DNA of 6,107 bases from DATGFB01 sp032160545. GTDB lineage: Bacteria; Actinomycetota; Actinomycetes; Mycobacteriales; Jatrophihabitantaceae. The stretch is from the NCBI GenBank assembly GCA_032160545.1, contig JAVHVN010000027.1, positions 1 to 6,107 on the forward strand, given 5' to 3'. Under the pieces are notes generated by a model, which searched no databases, was not told the origin of the DNA, and worked only from the letters and a program-made list of their open reading frames with translations. Below are positions 1-4,244 of the stretch, in pieces (the first letter of the stretch is position 1; every line of letters starts with the position of its first letter). The translations under genes and the position numbers were made by a program.

Positions 1-897
1 CTTCAGCACGGCCACGTTCGGGTCGGTCTCGATCCCTGCTGCGGCTCCCTCGGCGACGAGGTCCCGCAGGGTGCAGGTCTGCACGCCCTCCTCTCCGAGG
101 CTGGGGAGGACGTCGGCGACGTAGTCCAGGTAGGGCTGATGCGGACCGACGAACAGCACGCCGCCCCGGCGGTGACCGAAGCGAGGGTCGGAGTACAGGA
201 GGTAGGCGGAGCGATGCAGAGCGACGACGGTCTTGCCCGTACCCGGACCGCCGTCGACGACGAGAGCGCCGCGGGATCCCGCGCGGATGATGGCATCCTG
301 GTCGGCCTGGATGGTGCCGAGCACGTCTCGCATCCGGGCTGACCGGTCGCTGCCCAGGCTGGCGATGAAGGCGGACTGGTCGTCGAGCGCGGCGTGCCCC
401 TCGAGCCCGTCCGAGGTGAACACCTCGTCCCAGTAGTCGCTGATCCGGCCGCGGGCCCAGCGATACCTGCGCCGGCTTGCCAGACCCATCGGGTTGGCGT
501 GGGTCGCTCCGAAGAACGGCTCCGCGGCGGGGGATCGCCAGTCGAGCAGCAGCCGACGACCCGCGCTGTCCGTGAGGCCAAGTCGTCCGATGTACACGGG
601 TTCGGGATTGTGTGAGCTGACGATGTGGCCGAGGCAGAGGTCGAGGCCGAAGCGACGCAGCGCGCGCAGGCGAGCGGTCAGCCGGTGGATCTCCAGGTCC
701 CGGTCCATCGCCTCCTGGCCGATGCCGCCGGGCGCCATGCGCTCGGTACCGAGGCGGCCGGACAGGTCAGCGATCGACTGCCCGAGGCTCTGCGCGATAG
801 CCGCGAAATGCTGCTCGTCGCCGGCGATCAGCCTCGGGTCGGCCTTGGGGGCGAGGTGTTCGGGAAGGTCGAACGCGCTGGTAGTCAGGGGGTTCAC
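1..897 (-). CDS. helR: RNA polymerase recycling motor ATPase HelR (N-terminal part, cut by window start)
   Basis: HelR is a HelD/UvrD-like superfamily 1 ATPase that removes stalled or rifamycin-bound RNA polymerase from DNA and lets it recycle; it contributes to rifamycin tolerance in actinomycetes. The frame is open through the window edge and gives 299 residues, roughly 40% of a family member of about 700. I read a helical N-terminal segment (about 20-85, likely coiled coil that inserts into RNA polymerase), the family-typical stretches RFGLDLCLGHI (82-92), GRLGLTDSAGRRLLLDWRSPAAEPFF (104-129) and THANPMGLASRRRYRW (132-147), a Q-motif-like segment IQADQDAIIRA (196-206) and Walker A GGPGTGKT (216-223). 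Later helicase motifs lie outside the window. The start is GTG at 897-895: an in-frame stop lies at 930-928, no other start codon occurs between, and GGAG (909-906) sits 8 nt upstream. It is divergent from the DUF6158 gene. The identification rests on family recognition and is firm. Confidence 0.95.
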   Translation of the reverse strand, partial: MNPLTTSAFDLPEHLAPKADPRLIAGDEQHFAAIAQSLGQSIADLSGRLGTERMAPGGIGQEAMDRDLEIHRLTARLRALRRFGLDLCLGHIVSSHNPEPVYIGRLGLTDSAGRRLLLDWRSPAAEPFFGATHANPMGLASRRRYRWARGRISDYWDEVFTSDGLEGHAALDDQSAFIASLGSDRSARMRDVLGTIQADQDAIIRAGSRGALVVDGGPGTGKTVVALHRSAYLLYSDPRFGHRRGGVLFVGPHQPYLDYVADVLPSLGEEGVQTCTLRDLVAEGAAAGIETDPNVAVLK

Positions 898-913
898 CTC
901 ATCAGCTCCGATC

Positions 914-929
914 TGACGTTCGTGACGTT
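914..929. repeat. Tandem 7-bp direct repeat TGACGTT in the helR 5' region
   Basis: TGACGTT occurs at 914-920 and again at 923-929, separated by CG, so the two copies repeat with a 9-bp period. They lie 17-32 nt upstream of the helR start codon, between its Shine-Dalgarno (906-909) and the probable promoter. A third TGACGT occurs at 1085-1090. Binding by a regulator is possible, but the sequence alone does not show it. Confidence 0.5.
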
Positions 930-945
930 AGACCGAAATTTTGGC

Positions 946-967
946 GCTCATGAGCTCGGCCGAACTC
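946..967. repeat. Two overlapping palindromes upstream of helR
   Basis: GCTCATGAGC (946-955) is a perfect 10-bp palindrome. It overlaps GAGCTCGG/CCGAACTC (952-967), a 16-bp palindrome with one mismatched pair. Just beside it, CCGAAATTTTGG (933-944) is a third near-palindrome with one mismatched pair. Such clustering in a divergent promoter region is typical of operators for dimeric regulators, but no regulator gene is present in the window. Confidence 0.45.
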
Positions 968-1096
968 TGCTAAACATGGAGGTGAGGCAGTCGCTTGCAA
1001 CCATTGGGCGCCTCGAAGCAGATGCCGGACACGGGGTCTCCCGCGGGCCGCGTCCCGTTAGCAGGTGGGCGCGGGGGTAGTTACTGACGTGTCGTG

Positions 1097-1129
1097 CCGG
1101 ATCCGGATGCACAAGCGGCTCGGATCCGG
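1097..1129 (+). repeat. Repeated CGGATCCGG element able to form a stem-loop just before the DUF6158 start
   Basis: CGGATCCGG is present at 1098-1106 and at 1121-1129. The element is itself nearly palindromic (CCGGATCCGG, 1097-1106), so the copies are both direct and inverted repeats. As RNA, 1097-1105 can pair with 1121-1129 in a 9-bp stem around a 15-nt loop. It ends 13 nt before the ATG at 1143, where no good Shine-Dalgarno is visible. It could be an operator or a leader hairpin that affects translation. Confidence 0.5.
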
Positions 1130-1142
1130 GTATTGAGTAGTC

Positions 1143-1391
1143 ATGACACGCGATTCGCCGGGCATCGACGCGGCGCGGCTGGCCGACGACGATCTCCGGC
1201 GCGAACTCGCACATCTGCACGAGACGCGGCACGACACCATGCTCAGTGGGTCAGAGGACGCACTGCAGGTCCACACGCAGCGGATGTTGGCCCTTGAGCA
1301 GGAATTCCTGCGCCGTTTCCCGCGCGAGAGCGCGCCCGACCCGATGCGTACTCGAGCTGGCAGCCGCAAAGCAGCCGGGCAGCAGCCTTGA
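1143..1391 (+). CDS. DUF6158 family small protein
   Basis: This is an 82-residue soluble protein with no signal peptide or membrane segment. The core (about residues 8-60) carries the family pattern: an acidic start LADDDLRRELAHLHETRH (13-30), then GSEDAL (36-41), HTQRMLALEQEFLRRFP (44-60) and a basic RTRAGSR tail (69-75). The pattern matches DUF6158, a family of short actinobacterial proteins of unknown function; the assignment is from memory of the consensus. The helical, charged sequence with conserved His and Arg residues (HLHETRH) suggests a small helical bundle. The ATG at 1143 has no clear Shine-Dalgarno and is preceded by a possible hairpin, so leaderless or structured initiation is possible. 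The next gene begins 13 nt after its stop and is probably cotranscribed. Confidence 0.85.
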   Translation: MTRDSPGIDAARLADDDLRRELAHLHETRHDTMLSGSEDALQVHTQRMLALEQEFLRRFPRESAPDPMRTRAGSRKAAGQQP

Positions 1392-1404
1392 CGCCGCGCG
1401 CGTC

Positions 1405-1734
1405 GTGAGTGGGGGCGAGGAGTTGACGAGCGGACGCGCCGAAGATCGCGACAACGAGACCCGCGAGCAGCGGCGGCGCCGGTACGCCCAGGGGCTGCCC
1501 GACTACCACGACCCCCTCGCCGGGATCGGGGGTGCGCCGCCAGCCCAAAGTGCGCTCACTCTCCGGTTGGTCTTGGCCTGCTTCGGCCTCGCTTTCTGCA
1601 GTGCGGCCGCGATCGGGTTCTCCGTCACCGCGGCACCAGTCGGATTCACCGTCGCGTTAGCTGTACTGGCCGCGACAGCAGCAGTCGACATCGCCGTCAT
1701 CGTGCGCCGCAAGCGTCGCGGCGAACCCGGCTGA
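1405..1734 (+). CDS. Small two-helix membrane protein, DUF6343-like
   Basis: This is a 109-residue protein with a polar N-terminal half rich in Arg, Asp and Glu (EQRRRRYAQGLPDYHDPLAG, 21-40) and two predicted transmembrane helices at about 51-72 and 76-100, ending in the basic tail RRKRRGEPG. The charge pattern predicts both termini in the cytoplasm. The segment SALTLRLVLACFGLAFC (49-65) and the AAVDIAVIVRRKRR end resemble DUF6343, a family of small actinobacterial membrane proteins of unknown function; I hold this moderately. The start is uncertain. GTG at 1405 leaves a 13-nt gap to the DUF6158 gene but has no clear Shine-Dalgarno. TTG at 1423 lies directly against GAGGAG, too close for normal use. 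The frame is also open back to 1246 inside the DUF6158 gene, where the translation looks like a shadow. Confidence 0.75.
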   Translation: MSGGEELTSGRAEDRDNETREQRRRRYAQGLPDYHDPLAGIGGAPPAQSALTLRLVLACFGLAFCSAAAIGFSVTAAPVGFTVALAVLAATAAVDIAVIVRRKRRGEPG

Positions 1735-1831
1735 TGCGGGCGCTACGACTTGTTTGCTGCCGCTTTGCCATCCTTGCTCCCGACAAGACCCTTCCCGATT
1801 CGCTTGCCTGTCACACCGGCCTGACGCCGTG
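1735..1831. other. Convergent intergenic spacer
   Basis: This 97-bp gap separates two convergent genes. A bidirectional terminator would be expected, but the only candidate is a weak imperfect stem at 1814-1831 (CAC-GGC against GCC-GTG with a bulge) without a T-tract. I see nothing else in it. Confidence 0.4.
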
Positions 1832-2158
1832 CTAGCCCAGTGAGAGCAACTCGAAGATCTCCACCGCGCACTTCCCGTCACTGTTGGACAGGAACGGGAG
1901 ACCGTCGGTGAACGCCTTTGCGGCAGCGAGATCGTCGGTTTCGACGATCGTGTAGCCGGTCAGGTCGCCGGCTGTTCCTTCACTGCCGTCATCGCGAACG
2001 GACGCGCTGGTCCCGAACGGGCTGCCGACGTCGAGGAGCGCCGCACCGAGCTTCTCCATCCAGGCGCCGAACGCGGCCATCCTCTCGGCGCCCTGCTGCG
2101 GCGTGGGGTCGGACATCGGCGTGGCCGGGCCACGGTAGAGGTAGATGAACTTCGGCAT
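1832..2158 (-). CDS. YCII-related domain protein
   Basis: This is a 108-residue cytoplasmic protein with the ferredoxin-like YCII fold pattern: a first strand MPKFIYLYRGP (1-11), a helix GAERMAAFGAWMEKLGAAL (23-41), LLDVGSPFG (41-49), a glycine-rich turn, strand LTGYTIVETDDLAAAKAFTDGLPFL (66-90), and a final strand AVEIFELLSLG (98-108). YCII proteins are small dimeric proteins; some have weak hydrolase or lyase-like activity and many actinobacterial ones have no known substrate. The start at ATG 2158-2156 is supported by AAGGGA (2172-2167) 8 nt upstream; the longer frame to 2239 has no such support. It appears monocistronic, convergent with the small membrane protein gene, and preceded by a 7-bp stem-loop (2182-2200). 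It lacks the DGPF motif of the second YCII gene in this window, so the two belong to different subgroups. Confidence 0.85.
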   Translation of the reverse strand: MPKFIYLYRGPATPMSDPTPQQGAERMAAFGAWMEKLGAALLDVGSPFGTSASVRDDGSEGTAGDLTGYTIVETDDLAAAKAFTDGLPFLSNSDGKCAVEIFELLSLG

Positions 2159-2181
2159 CTCGATCGTCCCTTTCGAGAACC

Positions 2182-2200
2182 GGCGTGCCCCATGCACGCC
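2182..2200 (-). promoter_or_regulatory. Perfect 7-bp stem-loop upstream of the YCII gene
   Basis: GGCGTGC (2182-2188) faces GCACGCC (2194-2200) around a 5-nt loop. It ends 23 nt before the YCII start codon and 9 nt before its Shine-Dalgarno. It could be a leader hairpin or a 19-bp operator; no regulator is identified. Confidence 0.45.
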
Positions 2201-2250
2201 TTCACCACAATGACGAACGGCACCGTCGCGGGCAGACAACAGAAGTGGGT

Positions 2251-2288
2251 CGAGGCCTCGGTGACCGCGCAGCAGACCGGTGACCGAG
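2251..2288. repeat. Palindrome and long imperfect inverted repeat in the YCII upstream spacer
   Basis: CGAGGCCTCG (2251-2260) is a perfect palindrome. Overlapping it, 2257-2267 (CTCGGTGACCG) is the inverse of 2278-2288 (CGGTGACCGAG) with ten of eleven pairs formed, around a 10-nt loop. CGGTGACCG is therefore also a direct repeat (2259-2267 and 2278-2286). The position, about 95-130 bp upstream of the YCII start and about 65 bp beyond the operon terminator, fits an operator or remnant structure. Confidence 0.45.
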
Positions 2289-2352
2289 TCGTGGAGCGCG
2301 AGCAGGGGTAGGTGATGCCGTTCCGATCGAGGTCGCCGGCGAATAGGACACC

Positions 2353-2388
2353 GCTCCTCTCTGGTCAGGAAGGTGACCAGAGAGGAGC
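2353..2388 (-). terminator. Strong terminator-like stem-loop downstream of the sigma/anti-sigma operon
   Basis: GCTCCTCTCTGGTCA (2353-2367) and TGACCAGAGAGGAGC (2374-2388) form a perfect 15-bp stem with a 6-nt loop, GGAAGG on the plus strand. It starts 45 nt after the stop of the membrane-protein gene, in its direction of transcription. No T-tract follows, which is common for actinobacterial terminators. It would also insulate the minus-strand YCII gene from read-through. Confidence 0.8.
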
Positions 2389-2392
2389 CGTT

Positions 2393-2408
2393 GACGGGAT
2401 AACCCGTC
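2393..2408 (-). terminator. Second stem-loop between the operon end and the main terminator
   Basis: GACGGG (2393-2398) and CCCGTC (2403-2408) form a perfect 6-bp stem with a 4-nt loop, read UUAU in the minus-strand RNA. It lies 25 nt after the stop codon at 2434 and 4 nt before the 15-bp stem. With that stem it forms a tandem hairpin pair; it may assist termination or protect the 3' end. Confidence 0.55.
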
Positions 2409-2433
2409 CCATGCCCCTGCGTGGGTGCGGTGG

Positions 2434-3570
2434 TTAGTGGGTGGTGGGTGCGGGCTGGCCGAGGGTGAAGGTCTTTCCGTACTCGAAGGTGGTGGCGCGC
2501 TGGGGACCCGAGGTGTCTACCGTCGCGTCACCGATGTAGCGGCCGTTATGGTCGATGACCAGGGCGGCGTTGCCCGCTGGCTCGAAGTCGAATCGGAGCG
2601 GGACGTAGTAGCCGGTGCCGCTCTGGCCGGCGAGGTTGCGGGCGTGTGCGATGGTCTGCACCGCGGAGACGGTGGGCAGGAACCGGGCGATCGTGGAGGC
2701 GAGCGAAGCGTCTACCGCACCGGTGCGGTAGAGGTGCTCGATCACCTGCAGTTCCGTGTCGCCCACCAGCTGGTCGTGCGGGCGGTTGCGGGTGTGGCCG
2801 GCTTTGAGGGGCGTGGCGGCCAGGTCGTTGGCGCGCTGTTGGGCGAAGGCGCGAACCACGGCGGTGAACTGCTGCAGGTCGCGGGGAAGGGCGGCGACGA
2901 ACGCAGAGGTGGGGTGGTCGAAGGAGTTGTCCGAGACCGCGGAGCTGTCCCACCCGCACATATCGTCGAGGATTTTGGGTGCGCAGGTGAACACGGTCAC
3001 TCGAGGGCTCCCTGCCGGTGTACCAGGGGCAGCTTTGCCTGCCGTGCCGCAGCTACCAATTGGGCCACACGGCATTGGCGTCGTCGTCTTACCCCACTCC
3101 ACGATGCGTGTCTCCCCTTGTCCCTGCCCGCGGACCGGGATCCAGGCTTCGCCGGAAGAATCGGCCATCGGATGGTTGGTGACGATGTTGGCCTCGGTCT
3201 GCGTCTCTTTCGTGTAGTACCAGTCGCCCGCCGGGGCCGGCATCGATTCGCTCACCATGGTTGTGGGGCTGCCACCGCTGGCTGCTTGAGCATGATTGTC
3301 CACGCCGTTGGACAGCGTCGCAGCGCCGACAACGGCCAGCGCGGCGACGCACGCAGCGGCGGTGAGTCCCCACGCCGCCCTGCCCGGACGCTGCCCTTGC
3401 CGCGAGGCGCGAACGCGGCGACGAGAAACGAGATCCAGCGCCGGCGCGAATTCCACGGCCGGCGAGGCGGCCACGTCAGGGTGCGACTCTTCGATCGCGG
3501 TGCAGATCACCGTGCGGGTATCGCGCAGGCGGGCGACGACATCGGCGACATCGTTCGGGTACTCATCCAT
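2434..3570 (-). CDS. CU044_5270-type membrane protein, probable anti-sigma factor
   Basis: This is a 378-residue protein with a cytoplasmic N-terminal part (1-65, basic near the membrane: RRRVRASRQGQRPGR), one transmembrane helix (about 66-87) and a large extracytoplasmic domain. The C-terminal half resembles CU044_5270 family proteins: YRTGAVDASLASTIARFLPTV (281-301), AQTIAHARNLAG-like helix, then paired strands VPLRFDFEPAGNAALVIDHNGRYIGDATVD (323-352). Such proteins are commonly encoded directly after an ECF sigma factor and are thought to hold or regulate it. No HxxxCxxC zinc anti-sigma motif is present; C23 is the only cysteine before the membrane. Four cysteines (168, 174, 196, 205) lie outside and could pair as disulfides. 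ATG at 3570 has AAGGAG (3583-3578) 7 nt upstream, and it overlaps the sigma gene by 8 nt. Sigma partner and sensing role are inferred from order. Confidence 0.8.
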   Translation of the reverse strand: MDEYPNDVADVVARLRDTRTVICTAIEESHPDVAASPAVEFAPALDLVSRRRVRASRQGQRPGRAAWGLTAAACVAALAVVGAATLSNGVDNHAQAASGGSPTTMVSESMPAPAGDWYYTKETQTEANIVTNHPMADSSGEAWIPVRGQGQGETRIVEWGKTTTPMPCGPIGSCGTAGKAAPGTPAGSPRVTVFTCAPKILDDMCGWDSSAVSDNSFDHPTSAFVAALPRDLQQFTAVVRAFAQQRANDLAATPLKAGHTRNRPHDQLVGDTELQVIEHLYRTGAVDASLASTIARFLPTVSAVQTIAHARNLAGQSGTGYYVPLRFDFEPAGNAALVIDHNGRYIGDATVDTSGPQRATTFEYGKTFTLGQPAPTTH

Positions 3571-4150
3571 GACGGTTCTCCTTCAGCTCGCTTTTCAGTT
3601 TGTTCAGGGCTCGGGTCGAGATAGATCGCGCAGTGCTGACACGTAGGCCCAGCTCGGCGGCGAGCTGGTCGAAGGGGAGGTCACACCAGAAGCGCAGAAC
3701 GAGCACCTCCCGCTGACGCTGCGGCAACCGCGTCAACGCCTCGAGCAATTCGGCGTGCTCGCCGTAAAGATCACTTGCCGGGGGAACCACCACATGGCCG
3801 CCCGGGTGCCGACGCTCGTAGCGTCGATGGGTGGCCAGACGGCGAAACTGCGAGCGGCACCGGTTGACGACCGCGGTGCGAAGGTAGGCGTCGGCCCGCG
3901 ACTGGCCCTCGAACACCACTCGGCCACGCAGCACCGCTTCGAACACGTCCTGCACGACGTCCTCCGCCGCCGCACGCGAACCCAACACGCCGACCGCCAA
4001 CAGGACCAGCCGCTGCCACCGACCAGCAAGCAGCGCCTCCACCGACAACGGCGGATCAGTACCCGCACGCCCGCTCTCCAGCGAGACAGCAACTTGTGTA
4101 TCCACACCCTCAAGACGCGCCACCGCCTGGAAATGACGCACCACCAACAC
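3563..4150 (-). CDS. ECF-type RNA polymerase sigma factor (sigma-70 family)
   Basis: This is a 195-residue protein with the two ECF domains. Region 2 spans about 44-106, with GRWQRLVLLAVGVLGSRAAAEDVVQDVFEAV (43-73) containing the DVVQDVF core-binding helix and AYLRTAVVNRCRSQFRR (88-104) as the -10 recognition segment. Region 4 spans about 132-188, with LTRLPQRQREVLVLRFWCDLPFDQLAAELG (139-168) and the recognition helix VSTARSISTRALNKLK (171-186). It should direct RNA polymerase to a dedicated promoter set. Its last 8 nt overlap the start of the membrane-protein gene, and that gene's Shine-Dalgarno lies inside its 3' end, so translation is probably coupled. The start is uncertain: GTG 4150 has GAGGG (4162-4158) 7 nt upstream, but the first 35 residues match nothing I know, and a much stronger site at 4230-4226 points to a different frame. 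The family call is firm; the start is not. Confidence 0.9.
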   Translation of the reverse strand: MLVVRHFQAVARLEGVDTQVAVSLESGRAGTDPPLSVEALLAGRWQRLVLLAVGVLGSRAAAEDVVQDVFEAVLRGRVVFEGQSRADAYLRTAVVNRCRSQFRRLATHRRYERRHPGGHVVVPPASDLYGEHAELLEALTRLPQRQREVLVLRFWCDLPFDQLAAELGLRVSTARSISTRALNKLKSELKENRHG

Positions 4151-4202
4151 AACCGCGCCCTCATTGCATCCGGGACGGGCCCGGGACGCACCGCGTTGTG
4201 GC

Positions 4203-4230
4203 GACGCAGAGCGTCCACATTCACTCCTCC
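4203..4230 (-). promoter_or_regulatory. Strong Shine-Dalgarno and small hairpin ahead of the sigma gene, out of frame with it
   Basis: On the minus strand GGAGG (4230-4226) is followed after 7 nt by GTG (4218-4216), with another GTG at 4224. This frame (VDALRRHNAVRPG...MRARL) is open but is +1/-1 relative to the sigma factor and becomes an obvious shadow inside it, ending at 3733. Immediately after the GTG, GACGC-TCT-GCGTC (4215-4203) can fold as a 5-bp hairpin. This may be a leader frame coupled to the sigma gene, or the trace of a frameshift or sequencing error near the sigma N-terminus. Confidence 0.45.
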
Positions 4231-4244
4231 GGACAGGCCCGCTC

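Larger units (their letters stand above)
898..1142. promoter_or_regulatory. Divergent intergenic region between helR and the DUF6158 gene
   Basis: This 245-bp spacer must hold the promoters of helR (minus) and of the two-gene plus-strand unit. I cannot assign a convincing -35/-10 pair on either strand. It carries a tandem 7-bp repeat, two adjoining palindromes and a repeated GGATCCGG element, described separately. The rifamycin-associated element known upstream of many helR genes (a GGGGCTTGC half-site facing its complement) is not recognisable; only a lone GCTTGC half (993-998) occurs. The open frames crossing the spacer have no ribosome-binding site and no family resemblance. Confidence 0.6.

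Noticed and set aside
3..581. 192-codon minus-strand open frame rich in Ser, Pro, Thr and Arg
   Set aside because: It is a shifted-frame shadow of helR, whose frame reads through the same bases with a Walker A motif.
990..1008. Possible rifamycin-associated element near GCTTGC
   Set aside because: Only the left half-site matches; the right half does not form the required palindrome.
625..1080. 151-codon plus-strand frame crossing the helR start and the spacer
   Set aside because: Most of it is antisense to helR; the spacer part (from ATG 976) has no family resemblance, and no ribosome-binding site supports it.
2192..2311. 39-codon plus-strand frame (MHAFTTMTNG...VVEREQG) in the YCII upstream spacer
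   Set aside because: No ribosome-binding site, the start falls in the loop of a hairpin, and I recognise no family. It could be a remnant of a lost gene, but nothing supports that.
2425..3624. 399-codon plus-strand open frame covering the membrane-protein gene on the opposite strand
   Set aside because: It is longer than the real gene only because GC-rich codons suppress stops on the antisense strand. It has no ribosome-binding site, low-complexity Gly/Arg-rich translation and no family resemblance, whereas the minus-strand frame has a good start, a membrane helix and family features.
4171..4187. Repeated CGGGAC around GGGCCC in the gap before the sigma gene
   Set aside because: Short GC-rich repeats of this size are common in such DNA and no regular hairpin or operator emerges.
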